A stretch of 64,000 nt of DNA from positions 44,467,629 through 44,531,628 of the forward strand of contig NC_133165.1 in NCBI RefSeq assembly GCF_040802235.1, given 5' to 3'. Source of the stretch: Manis javanica (Eukaryota > Chordata > Mammalia > Pholidota > Manidae). Numbering within the stretch: the first letter of the stretch is position 1; the number at the start of each line of letters is the position of its first letter. The notes beneath the pieces were generated by a model that saw only the letters and a list, made by a program, of their open reading frames with translations, had not been told where the DNA came from and made no database searches. Of this stretch, positions 1-13,490 are shown one piece after another. The position numbers and the translations under genes were made by a program.

Positions 1-530
1 ACTGCTTTTTTTTTTTATTAAGAGAAAGAAATATTATCAGAAAAGAGTACTTCCATAGCTGATTATTTGACACCCTTTAAGTGATCAACATTAAGGATAT
101 TTAAAGCATGCGTTGTTCTTTGATTTACCAATAGTTTTATCCTATAAAGGAGTAATCCCCCTTTTCTTTCTTTCTTTCTTTTTTTTTTAATCTTTAATCT
201 ACACTTACATGAAGAATACTATGTTTACTATGCTCTCCCCTATATCAGGTCCACCCTTAAAACCACATTACAGTTACTGTCCATCAGCTTAGCAAAATGT
301 TGTAGAATCACTACTTGTCCTCTCTGTGTTGTACAGCCCACCCTCCCCTTTCTCCCTCCCCCCCCATGCATGCTAATCTTCATACCCCCATTCTTCTTCC
401 CCCCACTTATCCCTCCCTGCCCACCCATCCTCCCCAGTTCCTTTCCTTTTGGTACCTGTTAGTCCATTTTTGGGTTCTGTAATTCCACTGCTGTTTTGTT
501 CCTGCAGTTTTTCCTTTGTTCTTATACTCC

Positions 531-3500
531 TCAGATGAGTGAAATCATTTGGTATTTCTCTTTCTCAACTTGGCTTATTTCACTGAGCCTAATACTCTCC
601 AGCTCCATCCATGTTGCTGCAAATGGTTGGATTTTTCCACTTCTTATGGCTGAGTAGTATTCCATTGTGTATATGTACCACATCTTCTTTATCCATTCAT
701 CTACAGATGGACATTTAGGTTGCTTCCAATTCTTGGCTATTGTAAATAGTGCTGTGATAAACATAGGGGTGCATCTGTCTTTCTCAAACTTGATTGCTGC
801 GTTTTTAGGGTAAATTCCTAGGAGTGGAATTCCTGGGTCAAATGGTAGGTCTGTTTTGAGCATTTTGATGAACCTCCATACTACTTTCCACAATGGTTGA
901 ACTAATTTACATTCCCACCAGCAGTGTAGGAGGGTTCCCCTTTCTCCACAGCCTCGCCAACATTTGTTGTTGTTTGTCTTTTGGATGGCAGCTATCCTTA
1001 CTGGTGTGAGGTGATACCTCATTGTAGTTTTAATTGGCATTTCTCTGATAATTAGCGATGTGGAGCATCTTTTCATGTGTCTGTTGGCCATCTGTATTTC
1101 TTTTTTGGAGAACTGTCTGTTCAGTTCCTCTGCCCATTTTTTAATTGGGTTATTTGTTTTTTGTTTGTTGAGGCATGTGAGCTCTTTCTATATTCTGGAT
1201 GTCAAGCCTTTATCGGATCTGTCATTTTCAAATATATTCTCCCATACTGCAGGGTTCCTTTTTGTTCTATTGATGGTGTCTTTCACTGTACAGAAGCTTT
1301 TCAGCTTAATGTAGTTCCACTTGCTCATTTTTGCTGTTGTTTTTCTTGCCCGGGGAGATATGTTCAAGAAGAGGTCACTCATGTTTATGTCTAAGAGGTT
1401 TTGCCTATGTTTTTTTCCAAGAGTTTAATGGTTTCATGACTTACATTCAAGTCTTTGATCCATTTCGAATTTACTTTTGTGTATGAGGTTAGACAGTGAT
1501 CCAGTTTCATTCTCTTACATGTAGCTGTCCAGTTTTGCCAGCACCATCTGTTGAAGAGACTGTCATTTTGCCATTGTATGTCCATGGCTCCTTTATCACA
1601 TATTAATTGACCATATATGTTTGGGTTAATTTCTGGAGTCTCTAATCTGTTCCACTGGTCTGTGGCTCTGTTCTTGTGCCAGTACCAAATTGTCTTGATT
1701 ACTATGGCTTTGTAGTAGAGCTTGAAGTTGGGGAGTGAGATCCCCCCTACTTTATTCTTCTTTTTCAGGATTGCTTTGGCTATTCAGGTTCTTTGGTGTT
1801 TCCTTATGAATTTTTGTATTATTTGTTCCAGTTCATTGAAGAATGTTGCTGGTAATTTGAGAGGGATTGCATCAAATCTGTATATTGCTTTGGGCAGGAT
1901 GGCCATTTTGATGATATTAATTCTTCCTAGCCATGAGCATGGGATGAGTTTCCATTTGTAAGTGTCTCCTTTAATTTCTCTTAAGAGTGACTTGTAGTTT
2001 TCAGAGTATAAGTCTTTTACTTCTTTGGTTAGGTTTATTCCTAGGTATTTTATTCTTTTTGATGCAATGGTGAATGGAATTGTTTTCCTGATTTCTCTTT
2101 CTATTGATTCATTGTTAGTGTATAGGAAAGCTACAGATTTCTGTGTGTTAATTTTGTATCCTGCAACTTTGCTGTATTCTGATATCAGTTCTAGTAGTTT
2201 TGGAGTGGATATTTAGGGTTTTTTATGTACAGTATCATATCATATGCAAATAGTGACAGTTTAACTTCTTCTTTACCTATCTGAATTCCTTGTATTTCTT
2301 TGTTTTGTCTGATTGCCATGGCTAGGACCTCCAGTACTATGTTAAATAACAGTGGGGAGAGTGGGCATCCCTGTCTAGTTCCTGATCTCAGAGGAAATGC
2401 TTTCAGCTTCTCGCTGCTCAGTATAATGCTAGCTGTGGGTTTAACAAATATGGCCTTTATTATGTTGAGGTACTTGCCCTTTATTCCCATTTTGCTGAGA
2501 GTTTTTATCATGAATGGATGTTGAATTTTGTCAAATGCTTTTTCAGCATGTATGGAGATGATCATGTGGTTTTTGTCTTTCTTTTTGTTGATGTGGTGGA
2601 TGATGTTGATGGATTTTCGAATGTTGTACCATCCTTGCATCCCTGGGATGAATCCCACTTGGTCATGGTGTATGATCCTTTTGATATACTGTTGAATTCT
2701 GTTTGCTAAATTTTATTGAGTATTTTTGCATCTACATTCATCAGGGATATTGGTCTGTAATTTTCTTTTTTGGTGGGGTCTTTGCCTGGTTTTGGTATTA
2801 GGGTGATGTTGGCTTCATAGAATGAGTTTGGGAGTATTCCCTCTTCTTCTATTTTTTGGAACACTTTAAGATGAATGGGTATTATGTCTTCTCTGTGTGT
2901 CTGATAAAATTCCGAGGTAAATCCGTCCGGCCCCAGGGTTTTGTTCTTGGGTAGTTTTTTGATTACCATTTCAATTTCTTTGCTCGTAACTGGTTTGTTT
3001 AACTTTTGTGTTTCTTCCTTGGTCAGTCTTGGGAGGTTGTATTTTTCTAGGAAGTTGTCCATTTCTTGTAGGTTTTCCAGCTTGTTTGGCATATAGGTTT
3101 TCATAGTAGTCTTTAATAATTCTTTCTATTTCTGTGGAGCCTGTCATGATTTTTCCATTCTCATTTCTGATTATGTTGATTTGTGTTGATTCTCTTTTTC
3201 TCTTAATAATTTTGGTTAGAGGCTTATCTATTTTGTTTATTTTCTCAAAGAACCAGCTCTTGGTTTTGTTGATTTTTGCTATTGTTTTATTCTTCTCAAT
3301 TTTATTTCTTCTCTGATCTTTATTATGTCCCTCCTTCTGCTGACTTTAGGCCTCATTTGTTCTTCTTTTTCCAGTTTCGATTATTGCGATGTTAGACTAT
3401 TCATTTGGGATTGTTCTTCCTTCTTCAAGTGTGCCTGGATTGCTATATACTTTCCTCTTAAGAGTGCTTTCACTGCGTCCCACAGAAGTTGGGGCTTTTT

Positions 3501-4367
3501 GTTGTTGTTGTCATTTGTTTCTATATATTCCTTGATCTCTATTTTAATTTGTTCATTGATCCATTGATTATTTAGTAGCATGTTGTTAAGCCTCCATGTG
3601 TTTGTGAGCCTTTTTGTTTTCTTTGTAGAATTTATTTCTACTTTTATACCTTGGTGGTCTGAAAAATTGGTTGATAGAATTTCAATATTTTGGAATTTAG
3701 TGAGGCTCTTTTTGTGAGCTAGTATGTGATCTATTCTGGAGAATGTTCCATGTTCACTTGAGAAGAATGTATATCCTGTTGCTTTTGGATGTAGAGTTCT
3801 ATAGATGTCTATTAGGTCCATCTGTTCTAGTGTGTTTTTCAGTGCCTGTGTGTCCTTACTTATTTTCTGCCCAGTGGATCTATCCTTTGGGGTGAGTGGT
3901 GTGTTGAAGTATCCTAAAATGAATGCATTGCAGTTTATTTCCCTCGTTAGTTCCGTTCGTATTTGTTTCACATATGCTGGTGCTCCTGTATTGGGTGCAT
4001 ATATATTTAGAATGGTTTTATCCTCTTGTTGGACTGAGCCCTTTATCATTATGTAGTATCCTTCTTTATCTCTTGTTACTTTCTTTGTTTTGAAGTCTAT
4101 TTTGTCTGATATTAGTACTACAACCCCTGCTTTCTTCTCACTGTTGTTTGCCTGAAATATGTTTTTCCATCCCTTGACTTTTAGTCTGTGCATGTCTTTG
4201 CACTTGAGGTGAGTTTCTTGTAAGCAGCATATAGATGGGTCTTGCTTTTTCATCCATTCTATTTCTCTGTGTCTTTTGATTGGTGCATTAAGTCCATTTA
4301 CATTTAGGGTGACTATTGAGAGATATGTACTTATTGGCATTGCAGGCTTTAGATTCGTGGTTACCAA
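531..4367 (-). pseudogene. L1-A ORF2p, frameshifted
   Basis: This is a degraded LINE-1 endonuclease/reverse-transcriptase frame. The N-terminal piece (3381-4367) keeps the endonuclease pattern with [11 protein letters not shown] and the CLQETH glutamate. The middle pieces (2706-3104, 2191-2658) hold the RT palm; the catalytic box there reads FAYDM rather than FADDM, so one catalytic Asp is lost. The last piece (531-1091) carries the CX3CX7HX4C cysteine motif. Several frame breaks separate the pieces, so no functional protein is expected. Confidence 0.9.
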
Positions 4368-4645
4368 AGGTTCAAGGTTAGCTTCTTTACTATCTTACTG
4401 CCAACTTGGCTCGCTTATTGAGCTGTTATATACACTGTCTGGAGATTCTTTTCTTCTCTCCCTTCTTATTCCTCCTCCTCTATTCTTCATATGCTGTGTG
4501 TTTTGTTCTGTGCTCTTTTTAGGAGTGCTGCCATCTAGAGCAGTCCCTGTAGGATGCCCTGTAGAGGTGGTTTGTGGGAAGCAAATTCCCTCAGCTTTTG
4601 CTTGTCTGGGAATTGTTTAATCTAGCCATCATATTTAAATGATAG

Positions 4646-5392
4646 TCATGCTGGATACAGTATCCTTGGTTCAAGGACCTTCTGTTTCATTGCATTAAAT
4701 ATATCATGCCATTCTCTTCTGGCCTGTAGGGTTTCTGTCGAGAAGTATGATGTTAGCCTGATGGGTTTTCCTTTATAGGTGACCTTTTTCTCTCTAGCTG
4801 CCTTTAAAACTCTTTCCTTGTCCTTGATCCTTGCCATTTTAATTATTATGTGTCTTGGTGTTGTCCTCCTTGGATCCTTTCTGTTGGGGGTTCTGTGTAA
4901 TTCCATGGTTTGTTCGATTATTTCCTCCCCCAGTTTGGGGAAGTTTTCAGCAATTATTTCTTCAAAGAGACTTTCTATCCCTTTTCCTCTTTCTTCATCT
5001 TCTGGTATCCCTATGATACAAATATTATTCCTTTTGGATTCGTCACATAGTTCTCTTAGTGTTGTTTCATTCCTGGAGGTCCTCTTATCTCTCTCTATGT
5101 CAGCTTCTATACGTTCCTGTTCTCTGGCTTCTATTCCTTCAATGGCCTCTTGCATCTTATCCATTGTGCTTATAAATCCTTCCAGGCATTGTTTCACTTC
5201 TGTGATCTCCTTCCTGACATCTGTGATCTCCCTCCAGACTTCATCCCATTGCTCTTGCATTTTTCTCTGCATCTCTGTCAGCATGTTCATGATTTTTATT
5301 TTGAATTCTTTTTCAGGAGGACTGGTTAGGTCTGTCTCCCTCTCAGGTGTTGTCTCTGTGATCTTTGTCTGCCTGTAGTTTTGCCTTTTCAT
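4646..5392 (-). pseudogene. L1-A ORF1p, C-terminally truncated
   Basis: This is the 248-codon reading frame for the L1 RNA-binding chaperone ORF1p. It begins MKRQNYRQTKITET, has a coiled-coil segment and then the RRM-like region. It stops at the residues EPRILYPA, where the intact L1-D protein continues for about 35 more residues of the C-terminal domain. The coiled coil has a single EMQRKMQEQWD unit, whereas L1-D has three in tandem. The protein would normally form trimers on L1 RNA in the cytoplasm. Loss of the C-terminal domain should disable RNA binding. Confidence 0.85.
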
Positions 5393-5737
5393 GGTGATAG
5401 AGATAGTTTGCAGAGCTGGTATGAGTGACCGCTGGAAGAGCTTCTCTTCTTTTTGGTTTGTGGCCTTCCTCTCCTGGGAGAATAGCGACCTCTAGTGGCT
5501 TATGCTTGGCAGCTGTGCACAGACAGGGCTTCTGCTACCTGCCCATTTTCTATGGAGTTTATCTCCACTGTTGCTGTGGGCGTGGCCTGGCTGGGGCTGC
5601 TCCTCCAAAATGGTGGATCCCCGTTGGAGGGGGAGCGGCCGGGAGGCTATTTATCTCAGTAAGGGGCCTCTGTGCTCCCTGTTGCCCAGCGGTCAGAGTG
5701 CCCAGAGATCCCCAGATTCCCTGCCTCTGTGGTGTAA

Positions 5738-6690
5738 GTGTCCTGTCCTGCCCCTTTAAGACTTCCAAAAAGCACTCTCCAAACTGAAACAACAACAGCA
5801 ACAATGAAAGAGGAAACACACACACACAAAAAAAAGGAAAAAACACGCGATTTTTTTGTCCTCATGCGCTGGTCCCAGGCACCCGCTCACCGGTCCTGCT
5901 GCCCTGCCTCCCTAGCACCGGGGTCTCTGTCCCTTCAAGGCTTCCAAAAAGCACCCGCCAAAAAAAAAAAAAAGGGAAAAACACGCCATATTGTTTGTCC
6001 TCAGGTGCTGGTCCCAGGCACCCGTTCACTAGTCCTGCCGCCCTGCTTCCCTAGCACTGGGGTCCCCATCCCTCCCAGGCCTCCAAAACACACTCGCCAA
6101 AAAAAAATGGAAAAACGCGTGACCCTCTCCATCCCCAGGCGCTGGTCCCAGGCACCTGCTCACTGGCCCTGCCGCCCTGCCGCCCTGTCTCCCTGGCACT
6201 GGGGTCCCTGTCCCCCTAAGGCCTCCAAAAAGCACTTGCCAAAGAGAAAAAAATGGGAGAAACACGTGATTTTCTTTGTCCTCAGGCACTGGCCCCAGGC
6301 CCCCGCCCACCAGTCCTGCCACCCTGCCTCCCTAGTATTGGGAAAAATGCACGATTTTCTTTGTCCCCAGGCGCCGGTCTCAGGCACCCGCTCACCAGTC
6401 TTGCTGCCCTGTTTCGCTGGTATTGGGGTCCCTATCCCTTTAAGGCTTCCAAAAAGCACTTGCCAAAAAGAGAAAAAAAAAGGGGAGGGAAACACGTGAT
6501 TTCCTCTGTCCTCAGGCGCCGGTCTCAGGCACCCACCCACCAGTCCTGCAGGGAAAAACACGTGATATTCTTTGTCCTCAGGCGCCAGTCCCAAGCACCT
6601 GCTCACCAGTCCTGCTGCCCTGCCTCCCTAGCACCGGGGTCCCTGTCCCTTTAAGGCTTCCTAAAAGCACTCGCCAAAAAAAACCCACTC
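5738..6690. repeat. L1-A 5' UTR tandem monomer array
   Basis: A repeated block is anchored by the string cttccaaaaagcac, near 5763, 5941, 6081 (diverged), 6222, 6447 and 6657. Spacings run from about 140 to 225 bases; the last full unit is 210. Each unit contains a GC-rich stretch (ggtcccaggcacccgctcacc), a ccttt(a/c)aaggcttcc segment and an A-rich end. On the plus strand a 253-codon frame (5738-6499) runs through the array. These units correspond to the monomers of L1-D. In other mammals, L1 5' UTR monomers act as promoter modules; that role is inferred here. Confidence 0.85.
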
Positions 6691-6938
6691 TGGTTTCTTT
6701 CCACCCGCCGGGAGCCGGGGGGTGGGGCACTCGGGTCATGCCCAGCCGGGGCTTGTATCTTACCCCCTTTGCAAGGCAATGGGTTCTTGCAGGTGTGGAT
6801 GTGGTCTGGATGTTGTCCTGTGTCCTTTGGTCTCTATTTTAAGAAGAGTTTTCTTTGTTATATTTTCATAGATCTATGTGTTTTTGAGAGGGGATTTCCA
6901 CTGCTCTACTCATGCCGCCATCCTGGCTCCGCCCCCCC

Positions 6939-7995
6939 TGTGGCCATTTCTTAATCAGGTTGTTTGCTTTTTGGGTGTTGAGGCATGTGAGTTCTTTATA
7001 TATTTTGGATGTTAACCCCTTGTTGGATATGTCATTTACAAATATGTTTTCCCATACTGTAGGATGGCTTTTTGTTCTGCTGATGGTGTCCTTTGCTGTA
7101 CAGAGGCTTTTTAGCATGATGTAGTCCATTTGTTCATTTTTTATTTTGTTTCCCTTGCCTGAGGAGATGCGTTCACAAAAAAGTTGCTCAGGTTTATATT
7201 TAAGAGATTTCTCCTATGTTTTTTTCTAAGAGTTTTATGGTTTCATGACTTACATTCAGGTTTTTTATCCATTTTGAGTTTACTTTTGTGTATGGGGATA
7301 GACAATAATTCAGTTTCATTCTCTTACATGTAGCTGTCCAGTTTTGCCAACACCAGTTGTTGAAGAGACTGTCATTTCCCCATTGTATATCCAAATATCG
7401 TATATTAATTGACCATATATGTTGGGTTAATATCTGGGCTCTCTAGTCTGTTCCACTGGTCTATAAGTCTGTTCTTGTGCCACTACCAAATTGTCTTCAT
7501 TGAGTACTGTGGCTTTGTAGTAGAGCTTGAAGTTGGGAAGTAATCCCTCCTGCTTTATTCTTCCTTCTCAGGATTGCTTTCACTATTCGGGGTCTTTTGT
7601 GGTTCCATATGAATTTTAGAACTATTTGCTCTAGTTCATTGAACAACGCTGTTGGTATTTTGATAGGGATTGCATTTAATCTGTAGATTGCTTTAAACAG
7701 GATGGCTATTTTGACAATATTAATTCTTCCTATCCATGAGCACAGGATGTGTTTCCATTTATTGGTGTCTTCTTTAATTTCTCTCATGAGTGTCTTATAG
7801 TTTTCAGGGTATAGGTCTTTTGCTTCCTTTATTAGGTTTTTTCCTAGGTATTTTATTCTTTTTGATGTAATTGTGACTGGCATTGTTCTCCTGATTTATC
7901 TTTCTGCTAGTTCATCATTAGTGTATAGGAATGCAACAGATTTCTGTGTATTAATTTTGTATCCTGCAACGTTGCTGAATTCAGATATTAGATCT
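6939..7995 (-). mobile_element. L1-C, left part (older L1, ORF2 C-terminal half)
   Basis: This is an antisense L1 ORF2 fragment from the C-terminal third back to the RT thumb, for example 7497-7883 with [16 protein letters not shown] and [13 protein letters not shown] segments. It starts abruptly at the 5' end of L1-A and stops inside ORF2 near the sequence ctgaattcagatattagatct. The same ORF2 resumes at about 13493, so the two parts form one old element that was interrupted. It is clearly more diverged from L1-D than L1-A is. Confidence 0.85.
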
Positions 7996-10900
7996 ACATA
8001 GGGGTGCATCTGTCTTTTTCAAACTGGGCTACTGCATTCTTAGGGTAAATTCCTAGGAGTGGAATTCCTGGCTCAAATGGTATTTTTATTTTGACTTTCT
8101 TGAGGAACCTCCGTACTGCTTTCCACAATGGTTGAACTAATCTACATTCTCACCAGCAGTGTAGGAGGGTTCCCCTTTCTCCATAACCTTGTCAACATTT
8201 GTTATTGTTTGTCTTTTGGATGGTGACAATCCTTACTGGTGTGAAGTGATATCTCATTGTGGTTTTAATTTGCATTTCTCTGATGACTAGCGATGTGGAG
8301 TATCTTTTCATGTGTCTGTTGGCCATCTGAATTTTTTCTTTGGATAAGTGCCTGTTCAGCTCCTCTGCCCTTTTTTTAATTGGGTTGTTGGCTTTTTGTT
8401 TGTTAAAGTGCGTGAGTTCTTTATATATTTTGGATTTCAACCCTTTATCGGATCTGTCACTAATGAATATATTCTCCCATACTGTAGGGTACTTTTTTGT
8501 TCTATTGATGGTGTCCTTTGCTGTACAGAAGCTTCTCAGCTTGATATACTCCCACTTGTTCATTTTTGCTTTTGTTTCCCTTGCCCAGGGAGATATGTTC
8601 ATGAAGAAGTCACTCATGTTTATGTCCATGAGATTTTTGCCTATGTTTTTTTCCAAGAGTGTTATGGTTTCATAACTTACATTCAAGTCTTTGATCCATT
8701 TCAAATTTATTTTTGTGTATGGGGTTAGACAGTGATCCAGTTTCATTCTCTTACATGTAGCTGTCCAGTTTTCCCAGCACCATCTGTTGAAGAGACTGTC
8801 ATTTCCCCATTGTATGTCCATGGCTCCTTTATCATATATTAATTCACCTTATATGTTTGGGTTAATGTCTAGAGTCTCTATTCTGTTCTACTGCTCTGTG
8901 GCTCTGTTCTTGTGCCAGTGCCAAATTGTCTTGATTACTGTGGCTTTGTAGCAGAGCTTGAAGTTGGGGAGTGAGATTCCCGCCCCCCCCCACCCCGCTT
9001 ATTCTTCCTTTTCAGCATTGCTTTGTCTGTTCGGGGTCTTTGGTGTTTCCATGTGAATTTTTGAAGCATGTTGTTGGTAATTTGATAGGGATTGCATCAA
9101 ATCTGTATATTGCTTTGGGCAAGATGGCATTTTGATTATATTAATTCTTCCCAGCCAAGAGCATGCGATGAGTTTCCATTTATTACTGTCCTCTTTAATT
9201 TCTCTTAAGAGTGTCTTATAGTTTTCATAGTATAGGTCTTTCACTTCCTTAGTTAGGTTTATGCCTAGGTATTTTATTCTTTTTGATGCAATTGTGAATG
9301 GAATTGTTTTCCTGATTTCTCTTTCTATTAGTTCATTGTTAGTGTATAGGAAAGTCACAGATTTCTGTGTGTTAATTTTGTATCCTGCAATTTTGCTGTA
9401 TTCCGATATCAGTTCTAGTAGTTTTGGAGTGGAGTCTTTAGGGTTTTTTATGTACAATATCATGTCATCTGCAAATAGTGACATTTTAACTTCTTCTTTA
9501 CCAATGTGGATTTCTTGTATTTCTTTGTTTTGTCTAATTGCCATGGCTAGGACCTCCAGTACTATGTTAAATAACAGTGGGAGAGTGGGTATCCCTGTCT
9601 TGTACCCAATCTTAGAGAAAAAGCTTTCAGCTTCTCGCTGTTCAATATGATGTTGGCTTTGGGTTTATCATATATGGTCTTTATTATGTTGAGGTACTTG
9701 CCCTCTATACCCATTTTGTTGAGAATTTTTATCATGAATGGATGTTGAATTTTGTCGAATGCTTTTTCTGCATCTTTGGAGATGGTCATGTGGTTTTTGT
9801 CTTTCTTTTTGTTGATGTGGTGGATGATGTTGATGGATTTTCTAATGTTGTACCATCCTTGAATCCCTGGGATGAATCCCACTTGGTCATAGTGTATGAT
9901 CCTCTTGGTGTATTTTTGAATTCGGTTTGCTAATATTTTGTTGAGTATTTTTGCATCTATGTTCATCAGGAATATTGGTCTGTAGTTTTCTTTTTTGGTG
10001 GGGTCTTTGCCTGGTTTTGGTATTAGGGTGATGTTGGCTTCATCGAATGAGTTTGGGAGTATTCCCTCCTCTTTTATTTTTTGGAAAACTTTAAGGGGAA
10101 TGGGTGTTATGTCTTCTCTGTATGTCTGATAAAATTCCAAATCCATCTGGCCCAGGGGTCTTGTTCTTGGGTAGTTTTTTGATTACTGATTCCATTTTGT
10201 TGCTGGTAATTAGTCTGTTTAGATTTTCTGTTTCTTTCTGGGTCAGTTTTGGAAGGTTGTATTTTTCTAGGAAGTTGTCCATTTCTTCTAGGTTTTCCAG
10301 CTTCTTAGCATATAGATTTTCCTAGTATTCTCTAATGATTCTTTGTATTTCTGTGGGGTCCATCATGATTTTTCATTTCTCGCTTCTGATTCTGTTGATG
10401 TGTGCTGATTCTCTTTTTCTCTTAATAAGTCTGGCTAGAGGCTTATCTATTTTGTTTATTTTCTCAAGGAACCAGCTCTTGGTTTTATTGACTTTTTCTA
10501 TTCTTTTATTCTTCTCAATTTTATTTATTTCTTCTCTGATCTTTATTATGTCCCTCCTTCTGCTGACCCTAGGCCTCATTTGTTCTTCTTTTTCCAGTAT
10601 CTATAATTGTGACTTTAGACTATTCATTTGGGATTGTTCTTCCTTCTTTAAATATCCTGGATTGCTATATGCTTTCCTCTTAAGATTGCTTTTGCTGCAT
10701 CCCACAGAAGTTGGAGCTTTGTGTTGTTGCTGTCATTTGTTTCCATATACTGTTTGATCTCTATTTTAATTTGGTCATTGATCTATTGATTATGTAGGAG
10801 CATGTTGTTAAGCCTCCATGTGTTTGTGGGCCTTTTTGCTTTCTTTGTACAATTTAGTTCTAGTTTTATACCTTTGTGGTCTGAGAAGTTGGTTGGTAGA

Positions 10901-13490
10901 ACTTCAATCTTTTTAAATTTACTGAGGCTCTTTTTGTGGCCTAGTATGTGGTCTATTCTGGAACATGTTCCATGTGCACTTGAGAAGAATGTGTATGCTG
11001 TTGTTTTTGGGTGTAGAGTTCTATAGATGTCTATTAGGTCCATCTGTTCTAGTGTGTTGTTCAGTGCCTCTGTGTCCTTACTTATTTTCTGTCTGGTAGA
11101 TCTATTCTTTGAAGTGAGTGGTGTGTTGAAGTCTCCTTAAATGAATGCATTGCATTCTATTTCCCCCTTTAGTTCTGTTAGTATTTGTTTCACATATACT
11201 GGTGCTCCTGTGTTGGGTGCATATATATAATGGTTATATCCTCTTGTTGGACTGACCCCTTTATCATTATGTAATGTCCTTCTTTATCTCATTACTTTCT
11301 TTGTTTTGAAGTCTATTTTGTCTAATACTAGTACTGCAACACCTTCTTTTTTGTCCCTATTGTTTGCATAAATATCTTTTTACATCCCTTGACTTTTAGT
11401 CTGTGCATGTCTTTGGGTTTGAGGTGGGTCTCTTGTAAGCAGCATGTAGATGGGTCTTGCTTTTCTATCCATTCTGTTACTGTGTGTCTTTTGATTGGTG
11501 CATTCAGTCCATTTACATTTAGGGTGATTATTGAAAGATATGTACTTATTGTCATTGCAGGCTTTAGATTCATGGTTACCAAAGTTCAAGCTTAGCTTTT
11601 TTACTGTCTTACAGTCCAACGTACCTCTCTTATTGAGCTATTATAAACACTGTCTGGTGATTCTTTATTTCTCTCCCTCTCATTCCTCCTCCTCCATTCT
11701 TTATATGTTGGGTGTTTTATTCTGTGCTCTTTTGTGTTTCCTTGACTGCTTTTGTGGGTAGTTGATTTTATTTTTCACCTTTAGTTAGTATTTGGTTGGT
11801 CTGCTTTCTTTGCTGTTATTTTATTTTCTCTGGTGACATCTGTTTAGCCTTAGGAGTGCTCCCATCTAGAGCAGTCCCTCTAAAATACCCTGTAGAGGTG
11901 GTTTGTGGGAGGCATATTACCTCAACTTTTGCTTGTCTGGGAATTGTTTAATCCCTTCTTCATATTTAAATGATAATCATGCTGGTTACAGTATTCTTTG
12001 TTCAAGGCCCTTCTGTTTCATTGCATTGAATACATTATGCCATTCTCTTCTGCCCTGTAAGGTTTCTGTTGAGAAGTCTAATGATAGCCTGATCGGTTTT
12101 CCTTTGTAGGTGACCTTTTTCCTCTCTCTAGCTGCCTTTAAAACTCTGTCCTTATCCTTGATCTTTGCCATTTTAATTATTATATGTCTTGGTGTTGTCC
12201 TCATTGGATCCCTTCTGTTGGGACTTCTGTGGGCTTCCATGGTCTGATCGACTATTTCCTCCCCCAATTTGGGGAACCTTTCAGCAATTATTTCTTCAAA
12301 TATAGTTTCTCTCCCTTTTTTTCTCTGTCTTTTTCCTCTGGTACCCCTATAATGTGGATATTGTTCCTTTTGGGTTGGTCACACAGTTCTTTTAATATTG
12401 TTTAATTCCTGGAGATCCTTTTATCTCTCTCTGAATCAGCTTCTATGCATTTCTGTTCTCTGGTTTCTATTCCATCAATGGCCTCTGGCATCTCATCCAT
12501 TCTGCTTTTAAGTCCTTCCAGAGATTGTTTTATTTCTGTAGTCTCCCTCCCTACTTTGTCCGTTAGCTCCTATTTTTTTCTGTGCAGCTCCATCAGCATG
12601 GTGATTGAGGAAGATTGGTTAGGTCTATCTCTCCAAGCTCTTTCTCAGAGGTTGTCTACATGATTTTGGTCTGGATCAAATTCTTCTGCCTTTTCATGGC
12701 AAAGGAGGTAGTTGTAGGGAGTTGGCATTTGTGTCAGCTGGGAGAACGTCCCTTCTTGCTAGTATGTGGCCTTCCTCTCCTTGGAGAACAGCAACCCCTA
12801 GCAGCTTGTGCTGGGCAGGTGTGTGCAGACAGGATCTCTAATTCTTGCCCGGCTGCTGTGAAAGAAGTTCTGCCCTGCTGCTGTGGGCATGGCTGGCCTC
12901 AGGCTGCTGTTCCACTATGGCAGAGCTGCACCAGAGGGGGAACGGGCTGGAGGTTGTTTATCACCTTGAGGGGCCTCCGAGCTGCACTGCCGCAGTTCCC
13001 TGGGATTCCCATCTTCTGGGCTGAGTGTGCTGGGGCACTTCCATCCAGCTGTGGCGTCCCTGTCCCTTTAAGACTTTCAAAGGGCACTCACTTTTCTTTG
13101 TCCCAGAGGCGCTGGCTGCGGGGACCCTCTCACAGGTTTTACTGTCCCTTTTCCCTGGTATCCAGCACACCACATACTGTGTGTCTGTGCTCCCAGTGTG
13201 GATGGTTAGGGCTGGGTGTTTAGTAATCCTGGGCTCCCTCTCCCTGCCTGCTCCAACTCCTCTCCTCCCGCTGGGAGCTGGGGTAAGGTACGTGACCCAG
13301 GCCATGGCTTGTATCTTACCCCCTTTGTGAGGTGCTGGGTTTTCGCAGGTGTAGATGTAGTCTGGCAGTTGTCCTGTGTCTTCTGGTCTCTTTTTAGGAA
13401 TAGTTGTATTTGTTGTACTTTCAAAATTATATATGGTTTTGGGAGGAGATTTCCACTGCTCTACTCATGCTGCCATCTTGGCTCCTCCCT
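7996..13490 (-). mobile_element. L1-B, inserted in L1-C, 3' end missing
   Basis: This is a LINE-1 on the minus strand. It has a complete 5' end near 13490 (minus strand AGGAGCCAAGATGGCAGCATGAG), a 5' UTR with only about one monomer-like unit (near 13050-13100), ORF1 remnants (11986-12267) and ORF2 remnants (8192-8821, 8999-9544, 9562-10146, 10783-11043, 11328-11582). It lacks the 3' UTR and roughly the last 110 ORF2 codons, starting abruptly at 7996 in the block equivalent to about 760 of L1-A. All ORFs have stops and frameshifts. A missing 3' end cannot come from ordinary 5' truncation, so a later deletion or recombination is likely. Confidence 0.85.

Larger units (their letters stand above)
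1..6938 (-). mobile_element. L1-A: near full-length young LINE-1, ORFs broken
   Basis: This is a LINE-1 read on the minus strand. The poly(A) tail appears as the T-run at bases 6-17, the 3' UTR runs to about 450, ORF2 is antisense from about 531 to 4367, ORF1 covers 4646-5392, and the monomer-bearing 5' UTR runs from about 5400 to 6938. The 5' end, on the minus strand, is a G-rich start followed by GGAGCCAGGATGGCGGC, matching the start of the intact L1-D copy at 27586. The 3' UTR and ORF2 are nearly identical to L1-D by eye, so this is a recent copy. ORF2 is split into several frames (endonuclease part 3381-4367, RT parts 2706-3104 and 2191-2658, C-terminal part 531-1091), so it looks non-autonomous. 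Bases 1-5 (actgc) lie beyond the A-tail and match the sequence just after the A-tail of L1-D. Confidence 0.95.

Noticed and set aside
1-5. actgc at the window edge as the target-site duplication of L1-A
   Set aside because: The sequence right of the L1-A 5' end (ctgtggccatt) does not match it, while the five bases do match the segment behind the L1-D A-tract.
4779-5378. 199-codon plus-strand frame, Ser/Leu/Ile-rich
   Set aside because: It is the antisense shadow of L1-A ORF1; the same shadow appears opposite L1-D ORF1 at 29211-29876.
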